Origin: Ophiosphaerella korrae
Taxonomy: Eukaryota > Ascomycota > Dothideomycetes > Pleosporales > Phaeosphaeriaceae
DNA length: 18,911 nt
NCBI GenBank assembly: GCA_028456385.1
Contig: JALNQF010000628.1
Location: forward strand, 1 to 18,911
Direction of reading: 5' to 3'
This document shows positions 9,800 through 18,760 of this stretch, piece by piece. A program made the position numbers and the translations under genes. The notes under the pieces were generated by a model that made no database searches, was not told the DNA's origin, and saw nothing but the letters and a program-made list of their open reading frames with translations. Position 1 is the first letter of the stretch; each line of letters starts with the position of its first letter.

Positions 9800-10700
9800 A
9801 TAGAGTCTCCCTTATTATAGTTCTAAGCGTAACCTCTATATTTATTCTTTTTCTATTCTTAAAGATTATTATTAATTTATATTACTTATTACTTTAGAGC
9901 TTTTAGTATTTGTAGTTTCTCTATATATATTATCTTGTATTAGATCTTAAAGTTAAGTCTTTATTTAAATTATAATATTAAGGCTAACTCGTTCTATTCT
10001 ATATTCTATAATAGTTGTTTAAACTATAATATATACTTAGGAATACTCTAATTCTATATAAGCTTTTCTAGCTATTCTTTAGCTTATTAGGTAACGTCTA
10101 TATCTCTAAACGCTACTCTTATTCGTTTAGTAAAGTATTTATAACTTCTAAAAATAGCTCTAGTTTTATCTTTCTAGGTTATTAGAGAATATATTGTATA
10201 ATCTATCTAGTAAGGTTTATACTATCTTATTATATCTTTTTTAAAGTATAATCTAATATATATTACTTTCTTTTCTTCTATATTAAAGTGTAGTACTTAT
10301 ACGTCTATTTAGAGTTATACTAATATAATAAAGGGTCTTAGTTTCTCCTTTATTCTATTAAATTTCTTAAAGATAGGTATCTTTAGTAGTTTCTTTATCG
10401 CACTTATCTCTAGTCTTTAGGTAATTAGTTCTATCTAGTTCTATCTTTAGATAATAGCCTTAATTTATACCTTGTTTTATTTTACGTAATTCTATAGTTC
10501 TTTATTCTACGTTTCTAAGGTATTAATTACTATTTTTATATCTTCTTTATTATTAATTAGTTAGTTAAGACGACTTTTAATTATTTCCTATATAGTACTA
10601 TCTAATTTAGGACTACTTTTAAGGGCTTTACCTAATTATTTTATTAAACTTTCTACTATTATATTAGCTAGACTATGTATTACTTATACTTTACTTCTTG
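9800..10700 (-). other. gag: Gag capsid-like region of element 1
   Basis: The core of about 200 codons has the Retrotrans_gag pattern: K-F-x-R...L-R-P-F near 10330-10380, an E-E-K-K-V block near 10270, W/Y-x-x-P-Y-x-x-D-Y near 10200, T-R-A-I-F-x-S-Y-K-Y-F near 10140-10170, and the Q-A-x-E-x-L-E-K-L block near 10060-10090. A Q/N-rich stretch precedes the zinc knuckles. The N-terminal part beside the 5' LTR is charged and rich in former Trp/Gln codons. The same order is seen in element 2. Confidence 0.85.
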
Positions 10701-10720
10701 TAATAACTAAATTAGTAAGG
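10700..10720 (-). other. Primer-binding region of element 1, primer not identified
   Basis: Minus strand directly after the 5' LTR reads CCTTACTAATTTAGTTATTA. It is conserved beside LTR C and LTR D. It does not start with TGG (or TAG after RIP), the complement of a tRNA CCA end. A TAGTTATTA string a few bases further in could be a shifted, RIP-altered site. A self-priming match to the LTR start is not obvious. Confidence 0.3.
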
Positions 10721-11147
10721 TATAATAGGCTACCTATTGTTAACTATAAGTACTTCTATTAGAAGTTAGTAGATTAAGAGTTAATAGTAAAAGCTTATAG
10801 AGTAATCTATAATAACTATAAATAATAGAAGATATTTTATAACTATCTTATATTAGCGTTCTATAGTTAAAGGATTAAATTACTAATACTATCCTAATAA
10901 TATATATCCTATTAGCTATATACTTGTTATAATCTATAATCTATAGTTACTAAGACTAATAGATTATAGATTATCTTAATCTATAATCTATAGGTACTAA
11001 GAGTCTATAGATTATTAATTACTCTAGGTATTTTAGTTATATATAGTCTCCTAATTAAAGTTATTACTTTACTTGTCTTATACTTTATTAGCGTCTAAGT
11101 TAAGACTAATTAGCTCTATCTCGATTTCTTCTATTACACCTATAATA
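10721..11147 (-). repeat. Element 1 5' LTR (LTR B)
   Basis: 427 bp, paired with LTR A. The ends are TATAATAGGC and CACCTATAATA, followed directly by the ACTTA target copy. Most differences from LTR A that I aligned are C/T or G/A. It contains the same hairpin pair at about 10930-11015. Confidence 0.93.
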
Positions 11148-11152
11148 ACTTA
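11148..11152. repeat. Target site duplication ACTTA, right copy (element 1)
   Basis: Identical to 4121-4125. Counting it once gives element 2's 3' LTR the same length as LTR C. Confidence 0.92.
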
Positions 11153-11202
11153 AGTTAGGACTAATTAGCTCTATCTCGATTTCTCTTATTACGCCTATAA
11201 TA
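11153..11202 (-). repeat. Element 2 3' LTR, remaining 50 bp
   Basis: Nearly identical to the last 50 bp of LTR C, ending ACGCCTATAATA. It also resembles the end of LTR B just before it, so the two together look like a short direct duplication until the nesting is recognised. Confidence 0.92.
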
Positions 11203-11216
11203 CTATCTTTTCTTCT
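11203..11216 (-). other. Polypurine tract of element 2
   Basis: Minus strand AGAAGAAAAGATAG directly before the element 2 3' LTR, in the same position as the tract of element 1. Confidence 0.7.
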
Positions 11217-11830
11217 AGATAAGTTCTAGTTTATTTATCCTAGAGCTAAAGTTATTTATCTAGTTTCTTTATTAATATAAAGTTTTTTATCTTCCTTTAT
11301 ACTTACTAAATCTACTCTCTATTATCTTTAATTAATAGATTATATACTATATTATAGTATTACTATATTTCTTTATTTTTATTATAAATCTTTAAACTCT
11401 TTTCTAGAGTATATTTCTTTAAAATATAGTAAGGCCTATAAAGCGTATATTTATACTAATACTTATACGTCTTATAACCTTTCTAGTATATCTCTTATAG
11501 AATATAGGTTAATAATACTTATTTACGCGTCTATACTTATTTATAATAAAGAAAGCTATTAACTATACTTAAGATAAACTATCTAAATAGATTACTAAGG
11601 CTAAAAAAGAATATAATTAGATTCTAAGTATATAAGTAGAAAATTATACTTATTTAATTTATCTTTATAAAATAAAAGCCTTAAATAATAAGAAGTTTAT
11701 TACGTAAGCTACCTTTATTAAGTCTAAGCTTAATTTTAAAGCTATAGTAAGAGCTACTTTTATTATATTAAGTATTCCTATTACTTCTCTATCTAGTAGT
11801 AGTAATATTAATTTTCTTAGTTTACTATAA
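11203..11830 (-). pseudogene. C-terminal tail of element 2 Pol beyond the chromodomain
   Basis: The counterpart of 4553-5205, in the same sense. Blocks shared with element 1 include a R-D-I-L-E-like stretch, an I-Y-A-L-x-A-L-L block, a Q-R-N-I block, and near the polypurine tract a K-x-L-Y-I-N-K-E-T-R block followed by ITLAL. Between the copies the DNA has many substitutions, more than RIP alone would give. These protein-level blocks are the better-conserved part. I know no matching domain. Confidence 0.55.
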
Positions 11831-11995
11831 AGCGCTCTAGAGGGTTTTAACTTTAGAACTCTTCTAGTTTTTTAAAGTAATTAAGGTTATCTTCTAGTTT
11901 TTATATTTCTTCTTATAGTTATTTTTTTTTATCTATACCTATCTATTTTACTAAATAGTAGTTCCTACTATTATAGAACTAGTATACTAAGATTT
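11830..11995 (-). other. Chromodomain of element 2 Pol
   Basis: It aligns with the chromodomain of element 1, including the Y-L-V-E-W core (about 11930-11960, with RIP changes) and the E-D-N-L block near 11885. The order after integrase is the same. Confidence 0.75.
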
Positions 11996-12587
11996 TTTTA
12001 ACTTCTTATTCTTCTTATTCTCTATATATATCTACTTTATATACTAGTAGTTCTACTTCTTGTAGTACTTGTTCTAGTAGAGCTATATAGAATATTAGGT
12101 ATATCTTTATTTTATTTAGTAGCTTTAGTTTAAATATAACTAGTATAACTTTCTTCTTAATTTTATATAGTCTTATCTTAATATAATCTAGTTTTAAACT
12201 TAATTATTTACTTTTAATATTTTTTTATACTAACTATACTTTTTCTCTCTTTCTAAATTAAGGTTTTTATTTATACTTCTTGTTATAGTACTTTACTATT
12301 TAATTATATAGGAATTCTACGTCCTATCTTAATTAATTATATATTTCTTTTATTCTATTTATAAAGTTTTCTCTTTATAAAGTCTAAAATTTTATATTTC
12401 TTAGTATTTAATATATATTAGGTTTAAGTCTATAGTTTATAAAAAAAAGTAATACTTTTATTACTATATTCTTTACGCTATTATATACTAACTATACTAT
12501 AAGTAGTAACTATACTTAATTATTCTAGTTATAGTTAAAGTAGTATCTTAGGTACTATTCTACTATCTAATTTATTTATTCTAATTA

Positions 12588-12592
12588 TTTAT
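12588..12592. repeat. Target duplication TTTAT, left copy of the 278-bp LTR
   Basis: The right copy (12871-12875) is TCTAT, and the uninterrupted element 1 also has TCTAT at this site. The left copy has therefore taken one C-to-T change since insertion. Confidence 0.75.
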
Positions 12593-12870
12593 TATTAAGA
12601 AGTAGCTAGAAGATAATAGTACTTACTATAGGCTATAAGAGATAGTAAAGGGATAATAGATAGTATTTAATAGTACTACTAGTATCTAAGAGAGAATAAT
12701 ACTTACTTTACTCTCTTTATAAGTATTAAGCCTTTTATATACCTATATAGCGTACTAGCTTTACTTTAGATTATAACTATATAATATTATAATCTTTAGT
12801 ATATTAGTTTTACTTCTAACTTATACTAAGGTTTATAAAAGTCTTAAGTATTTAATAAACTCTTATTATA
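12593..12870. mobile_element. 278-bp solo LTR of a second family, inside integrase
   Basis: Element 1 has continuous integrase sequence here (about 5965), so the extra 278 bp are an insertion. It starts TATTAAGAAG and ends CTCTTATTATA. After undoing RIP this could be TG...CA, with imperfect inverted ends, flanked by a 5-bp duplication. No coding sequence is present. Its length and ends suit a solo LTR, possibly Ty1/copia, but it does not match the copia flank at 1240-1870. A non-autonomous DNA element is the alternative. It lies 11 bp from the catalytic Glu codon (12579-12581). Confidence 0.7.
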
Positions 12871-13894
12871 TCTATCTATTTATAGATAATATACTATTAA
12901 TATAGTGTATTATATTTCTAATTATACTATTATTATTTTCTATAGCTTTAATATAAATTATATATTTCTATCTATAATAATTTTATCTAGTATACTATAT
13001 TAGCTTATTATAGTTTTTAGGACTTAATATATAGTAACTTCTATCTTACTTTTCTCTTTATATAGTATAAAGTATATATACTTTATAAGTTTATTTACGA
13101 TTATTAAGATTCTATTATTTTTAATTCCTAATATTAAATCTTTAGACTTTAGTAGTTTTGTAATAAAGTCTATTATTATTATTCTCTAAAGTTACTCTAG
13201 TACTTTAACTAGTTATAGTATCTTATATAGTGCGTGTCTATTATACTTATTTCTATAATATTCTATATAGTTTTATAGTACTTTTTCTACTAGTTATCTT
13301 ACTTTTAGGATATAATAATCTTTTAGGAGCCTATTTAGTATTTTCTTAATTTCTTAGTATCTATATACTAGTAGCTTATAGAATCGTTATATAAATTCTT
13401 TCTAAATTTTTCCTAGAATATATATTCTTCTATAAGCTTATATAAATCTTTCTTAGATTTCTATTTTTTTTATTTCTTTAGATACTTCTTACGTTACTTT
13501 CTAAATCTATTTATCTAGCTTACTACTTATTCTTTTAAGTATTATAGCTATCTTAAGTATATTTAAGACTAAGTATCCTTCTTTATTCTTAACTAGAACT
13601 ATACTAGTAGTATTTACTTCTTCTTATAAGTCTAGTCTTCTACTAAGGGCGTCTATAAATTAGTTATCTTTCCCTTTTATATATATAATTTCTATATTAA
13701 ATATTAATAAGAATTCCTACTATCTTATATAGTATTATAATAATTCCTTATTTATTATAAATCTTATAAGATTCTTATAGTCTATATAGACCTTTATTTA
13801 GTATTTTACTTTTTATAAATATACTCTCTATTACTTAAATACTTTATAGATTACTAGTATTTCTTTATTATAAATTAGGTAATTAAGCTCTACT

Positions 13895-13899
13895 AGCTT
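13895..13899. repeat. Target duplication AGCTT, left copy of the solo chromovirus LTR
   Basis: Identical AGCTT at 14396-14400. Removing one copy with the LTR restores the RNase H sequence found in element 1. Confidence 0.88.
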
Positions 13900-14395
13900 T
13901 GTTATAGCTATAACAAGAGAAAGCTAATTTAAACCTATTAGCCCTACTATAGATAATAATAATATATATAACTTATAGGAGAATAAACTAAACTAGGAAG
14001 CTAACTATAATAGAGATACGTAATAGATTTGTAATTCGTAATCTTAGTAAATACAAAGTATAAAGTTAAGTACGTAAAAGATTTATAATTTGTAATCTTA
14101 GTAAATACAAAGTATAAAGTTAAGTACGTAAAGGATTTATAATTTATAATCTTAGTAAATACAAAGTATAAAGCTAACTAAGACGCTTAGGTATATAGTT
14201 AGTAAGGGTGCGTATTATTAGGATAGTATTAGTAATTTAATCTATTAACTATAGAACGCTAATACAAGATAGTTATAAAATATCTTCTATTATTTATAGT
14301 TATTGTAGATTCTAATACAAGCTTTTACTATTACTTTATAGTCTACTAACTCTCTAAGATAGGTACCTATAGTTAATAATAAGAAGCTTGCTATA
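13900..14395 (+). mobile_element. Solo chromovirus LTR, plus orientation, tandem-repeat subtype
   Basis: 496 bp, starting TGTTATAGC and ending GCTTGCTATA, between AGCTT duplications. It is the reverse complement in layout of the LTRs of elements 1 and 2. It shares the ends, the CGCTAATA block and the TAGTATTAGTAATTTAATC block. No internal region remains, as after recombination between two LTRs of a full element. The intact 5' TG shows the ancestral LTR end. It keeps more TG and CA dinucleotides than its surroundings, for example ACAAAG in each repeat unit, so it looks less RIP-affected. It interrupts element 2's RNase H. Confidence 0.92.
14026..14187 (+). repeat. Three tandem 54-bp units in the solo LTR
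   Basis: Units start GATTT at 14026, 14080 and 14134, giving an exact 54-bp period. Each contains TAATCTTAGTAAATACAAAG and a TACGTAA or equivalent junction. Differences between units are few and mostly transitions. LTR D carries two related units; LTRs A, B and C lack them. Confidence 0.92.
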
Positions 14396-14400
14396 AGCTT
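14396..14400. repeat. Target duplication AGCTT, right copy of the solo chromovirus LTR
   Basis: Identical to 13895-13899. Confidence 0.88.
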
Positions 14401-17400
14401 TATCTTTTTACAAAAGTACTTAACTAAGTATTCTTATTTTATATCTAGGTCTTCTTGTATTAGTACTATTCTATAGACTAAGTTAGATACGTTTATTTTT
14501 ACTATTACTAGTAGGTCTAAGTTATATATCTATATAACTAAGTTTTCTATAAATCTTTATTTAATTTAGTTAAATACTTCTTTGTATTCTTTAGTCTAAT
14601 TAAATAGTACGTCTTTTTTTATAAGATTTATTAGTAGTTCTATTAAGTCTAACTAATTAACTATTAACTTTCTATAGAAGTTTACTAGTCTATAGAATTA
14701 TTATACTTTTTATAAGTTCTTAGGTATTAGGTATTCTTAGATTGTTTTAATCTTGTTTAAATTAATCCTAATTTTTCTTAGTTCTATAATAAATCTAAGG
14801 AAGTCTATTTCTTTTATATAAAATTCGCACTTTCTTATTTTAAGAAATAATTTACTTTCTACTAGTCTTTCTAGTACTTTATATACGTATTATATATATT
14901 CTTCTTCTATTTCTAAGAATATAAGGATATTATCTAGGTATATAAATATAAATATATCTAAGTACTCTCTTAGTACTATATTAATTCTTTCTTAAAACGC
15001 TACTAGTACGTTTATAAGTCTAAATAGTATAATAAGATATTTATATAGTTTATACTATATTCTAAATACTATTTTCTATTTATCTCCTTTTTTAATTCTA
15101 ATTTAGTAGTAAGCGTTTTAGATATCTAGTTTTATAAAGACTTATACTTTTTATAGTCTATTTTATATCTTATCTATTTATAGTAAAGAGTATTAGTTTT
15201 TACTTATAATTACGTTTATCTTTCTAAAGTCTATATAAAGTTATTTTTTATCTATCTCTTTTTTATCTATAAATATAAGTCTATACGCTACTAAAGACTT
15301 AGATTCTTATATCTATCTCTTTTTAATTACGTTCTAAATAAATACTTATTTAATCTTAGATTCTTCTTCTATTTTGTAGTATACTAGGCTCTATCTTATA
15401 TCTTTTTCTTCTTTTAGCTCTATTACTAAGTCTTATAGCTAATATTTTAGAAGGTAGTTTTCTAGCTCTATAAGCTACTTTTCTTATTTTTTATATTCTT
15501 TAAGGAATTCTCTTTTACAAGTATTTATATTAGCTTTTAGCTTTTCTATTTTATTATAGCTAATTCTTCTTATTCTCTAGTTAATATATAGATTAGCTAT
15601 CTATAACTATAGTATTTCTAATATAATTTCTTGTTTATTATTAATTATAGTTATATCTATAACTATATTTTTAATTATTATTCTTTCTAGTTCTAGTATA
15701 GAGGGAACTATTTTAAACCTTATAGGTTCCTAGAATAGTTTTCCTTTAATTATACTTAGTTATTAAGGGTATTTCGTTATTATATAACGTATTCATTATA
15801 CTTCTATAAACTTTTTTAATATAAAGTTTTATATAGCTCTACTATTAATTATTAATTATACTTCCTCTTCTTAGTATATACCTATTTTTGTAATATATAG
15901 GCCTTTTATACTTTTTAGCTATTTTTACTTAAGTAATTTTATAAATTATCTATTTTTCTAAGGCTATAGCTTTACTTAAAGTTTCTATTCTTTATATTTT
16001 AGATACTTATTATTTGTATATTTATACTATAGTCTTCTTAAGACGTATTTTTTAGATAATTTAGGTTTTAGCTTTACTACTATATATCTATCTTTAGGTA
16101 TTATTTCCTATCTAGTAATATCTTCTTTTAGGATTACTTTTATATAATCGTAGTTCTTTTAGTATACTAGCTACGTATTATTTCTTACTTTAGGGTTTCT
16201 ATATATAATATAGTTCTTATCTAGGTATAATAGCTAAGATATTTTAAAATATACTAGATATTCTAGATTTACTCTTTTATTATCCTCTTCCTAGTATTTA
16301 TCTTTACTAGGTATCTTCTATATTAGGATATAGTATACTACTAGTACTTATAGTATATAGGCTTTATTAATCTATTACGTTCTTTTTATAAGGTATTACT
16401 ACTCTCTTTATATAGGTATTTTTCTTACTATAACTATTTATTACTTTATCTACTATTAGAATAATATAAACTTTATATTCTTAAGATTACGTATTTTCTA
16501 GTCTTTGTATACTTCCTCTATACTTATAACTAGTAAGTATTTCTAAATAAATTTCTATTCTTTATTTTATTCTTTAGTATTTATTGTTATATAGCTATTA
16601 TAGCTATATACTAACTAGGTATATTCTATACCTTTTATATTACTTTCTCTCTTATTACTTTATAGTTCTTAAGAGGTAACTATAGTAGTCTTTTTATCTT
16701 CTACTAGTCTTTTAGCTAGAATTAATAGAGTCTAGGGCTTCTCTCTTTCTAAATCTTCTATTAGTAAGTCTATTATACGTCTTATTTTATTAAGCTATAC
16801 TTATATTCTATCTTCTTTTATTACTACTAGTTTTTATTTTCTTTATAGAAAGTATCTTACTCTTTATTTACTTAAAAAGTATATATAGTAGTTATTATTA
16901 TAATAAAAGGCCTAATAGAGTATTACGTATTATTATTCTTTACTTCTAGCTACCTTTTCCTAGGGTTTAGCCTATACCTATAGTACTTCTTTTTTCTTTT
17001 TAGTTATTTTTAACTATATTTCTTTCTTTAGGTCCTTACTTCTATAGTCTTTTATAAAGTATCTTAGTTTCCTATATTTATAATATACTATATCCTTTTT
17101 TAACTTTAATTAGTAGTTTTTTATATAGTAGCCTAATTTACTATAGTTAAAATATATAAAGTCTTTATTCTTCTTTTTCTTTTTATCCTTATTAGCGTTA
17201 AGGACTATAGGGTCTCTTTTATCGTAATTCTAGGTGTAACCTCTATATTTATTCTTCTTCTATTCTTAAAGATTATTATTAATTTATATTACTTATTACT
17301 TTAGAACTTCTAGTATTTGTAGTTTTTCTATATAAATTATTTCGTATCGAATTTTTAAATTAAGTCCTTGTTTAAATTGTAATATAAAGGCTAACTTATT

Positions 17401-18127
17401 CTATTCTATATTTTATAATAGTTACTTAAACTATAATATATATTCTAGAATACTCTAATTTTGTATAAGCTTTTCTAGCCTTTCTTTAGCTTATTAGGTA
17501 ACGTCTATATCTCTAAATACTACTCTTATTCGTCTAGTAAAGTATTTATAACTTCTAAAGATAGCTTGTATTTTATCCTTCTAGGTTATTAGAGTATATA
17601 TTATGTAGTCTATCTAGTAAGGTTTAAACTATCTTATTACGTTTTCCTCTAGATATATTCTAATATATATTACCTTCTTTTCTTCTATATTAAAGTATAG
17701 TACTTATATATCTATTTAGAGTTATACTAATACTATAAAAGGTCTTAGTTTCTCCTTTATTCTATTAAACTTTTTAAGTACAAGTATCTTTAGTAGTTTC
17801 TTTATTGTACTTATCTCTAGGCGTTATATAATTAATTCTATTTAGTTCTATCCTTTAATAATAGCTTTAATTTATACCTTATTTTATTTTATATACTCCT
17901 AGAGTTCTTTATTCTAAGTTTCTAAGGCGTTAATTACTATCTTTATATCTTTTTTCTTAGAGATTAAGTTATTTATATAGTTTTTAATATCCTTCTATAC
18001 TATCTTATCTAACTTATAACTACTTATAAGTACTTTAGTTACTCTTTTAATTAAACTTTTTACTATTATATTAGCTAAACTATATACTACTTATACTTTA
18101 CTTCTTATAATAACTAAATTAGTAAGG

Positions 18128-18588
18128 TATAATAGGCTACTTATTATTAACTACAGGTACCTATATTATACAAGTTAGTAGATTATAAAGTAATAACAAA
18201 AGCTTATATAGTAATCTATAATAAGCTATAAATAATAGAAAATGTTTTACAACTATTTTAGTATTATCGCTTGTAGTTAATAATTAAATTACGAATACTA
18301 TCCTAGTAATACGTATTACTACTAACTATATACTTGTATTAATCTATTTTTATAACTATATAGATTACTACTAATCTATTAGTATATAATAATAGATTAC
18401 TTTAATCTATTCGTGCGTTATTATAGATTACTTTAATCTATTTACATGTAACTATAGATTACTACTACGTATTCTAGTTATAAGTAGTCTCTTAATCGAG
18501 ATTATTACCCTACTTATCTTATACTTTGTTAGTACTTAAGTTAAGACTAATTAGCTTTATCTCGATTTCTCTTATTACGCCTATAATA
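18128..18588 (-). repeat. Element 2 5' LTR (LTR C)
   Basis: 461 bp, starting TATAATAGGC and ending ACGCCTATAATA, followed directly by the GAAAA target copy. It pairs with 3715-4125 plus 11153-11202. It keeps some dinucleotides lost from its partner, such as CGTGCG near 18413 where the partner has TATATA. The variable centre has AATCTATT repeats rather than the 54-bp unit. Confidence 0.93.
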
Positions 18589-18760
18589 GAAAAAGTAGCT
18601 AGAAGTAAAGAATTATAGTATATAATACTCTACTAAACCTTTTATTATAAAGATAACTACTATATATACTATTTTAGTAAAGAAAGAGTAAGATAGTTTT
18701 AATAAAAGAATAGAGTAGTAGTAATAAAAGAAAAAATAAAAGTATAGCTAAAAGAAATAG
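18589..18760 (+). pseudogene. gag: Element 3 gag, right part, resuming after element 2
   Basis: After the second GAAAA (18589-18593) the plus-strand frame continues from 3712 without a shift: V-A-R-S-K-E-x-Q-Y-I-I-L-Y and then a Y-Y-I-Y-x-F-S-K block. It matches the reverse complement of about 9380-9560 in element 1, the linker after the zinc knuckles. The similarity fades near 18760. Beyond that the sequence is unlike the linker of elements 1 and 2. Confidence 0.85.

Larger units (their letters stand above)
4553..10700 (-). pseudogene. gag-pol: Element 1 Gag-Pol: single continuous frame, RIP-inactivated
   Basis: Minus-strand codons whose lowest plus-strand base is 1 modulo 3 carry every landmark from gag to the 3' LTR, so no net frameshift occurs across about 6.1 kb. 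In order: gag core (about 9800-10650), zinc knuckles (9637-9747), an acidic linker, protease D-S-G-A (8425-8436, now N-S-K-A), RT (FTKLDI at 7711-7728; YLDD at 7519-7530, now YLDN), RNase H (D-A-S at 7075-7083), integrase (D at 6259-6261, D at 6061-6063, E at 5953-5955), chromodomain (about 5230-5390), and a tail to 4553. The lesions I read are missense changes or stops that fit C-to-T/G-to-A change. The start codon is not identifiable: ATG would have become ATA, and the first Gag-like residues appear near 10690. One Gag-Pol frame is known in some Ty3/gypsy groups; expression by frameshifting is not needed here. Confidence 0.9.
4126..11147 (-). mobile_element. Element 1: complete chromovirus nested in an LTR of element 2
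   Basis: A 7022-bp minus-strand Ty3/gypsy element with paired 427-bp LTRs, ACTTA target duplications, a polypurine tract, and an uninterrupted internal region of 6168 bp. It sits 50 bp from the 3' end of element 2's 3' LTR (as read on the plus strand), so it is younger than element 2. Its LTR subtype (AATCTATA hairpins) differs from element 2's LTRs, although the internal regions are clearly the same family. RIP has removed all coding capacity. Confidence 0.93.
11203..18107 (-). pseudogene. gag-pol: Element 2 Gag-Pol, RIP-inactivated and split by two solo LTRs
   Basis: The same gene as in element 1. Landmarks on the minus strand: zinc knuckles about 17050-17165 (ligands now Tyr); protease D-S-G-A near 15835-15846 (now N-S-R-A); RT YLDD with its last Asp codon at 14929-14931 (now Asn); RNase H D-A-S near 14485-14500 (now N-V-S); integrase Asp at 13168-13170, Asp at 12970-12972 and Glu at 12579-12581; chromodomain about 11830-11995; and the tail to 11203. 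Between the second Asp and the Glu lies a 278-bp LTR; removing it and one target copy restores exactly 35 intervening residues. A second insertion (13900-14395) cuts RNase H. Without both, the internal region is 6141 bp, 27 bp shorter than in element 1. Many RIP stops make it non-functional. Confidence 0.88.
3715..18588 (-). mobile_element. Element 2: nested host chromovirus (Ty3/gypsy), RIP-inactivated
   Basis: A complete minus-strand element with 461-bp LTRs (LTR C as 5' LTR; 3715-4125 plus 11153-11202 as 3' LTR) and GAAAA duplications outside. It contains three later insertions: element 1, a 278-bp solo LTR and a 496-bp chromovirus solo LTR. Without these and their duplicated targets it is about 7.06 kb, with an internal region of 6141 bp. 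It lies within the gag of element 3. The gene order gag-protease-RT-RNase H-integrase-chromodomain places it among the chromoviruses. Its LTRs still pair and its target copies are identical, so the insertion structure is intact although no protein could be made. Confidence 0.9.

Noticed and set aside
11095..11202. Short direct duplication of the LTR end
   Set aside because: It consists of the end of LTR B followed by the displaced end of element 2's 3' LTR, not a local duplication.
14026..14187. CRISPR-like or satellite array (three regular units)
   Set aside because: The units are contiguous 54-bp tandem copies without spacers, inside an LTR, and recur in LTR D.
3715..18588. Tandem array LTR-internal-LTR-internal-LTR sharing the middle LTR
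   Set aside because: The middle LTR ends at 11147 with ACTTA and is followed by the last 50 bp of a different LTR subtype, whose beginning is at 3715-4125. Two LTR pairs of 427 and 461 bp explain this by nesting.
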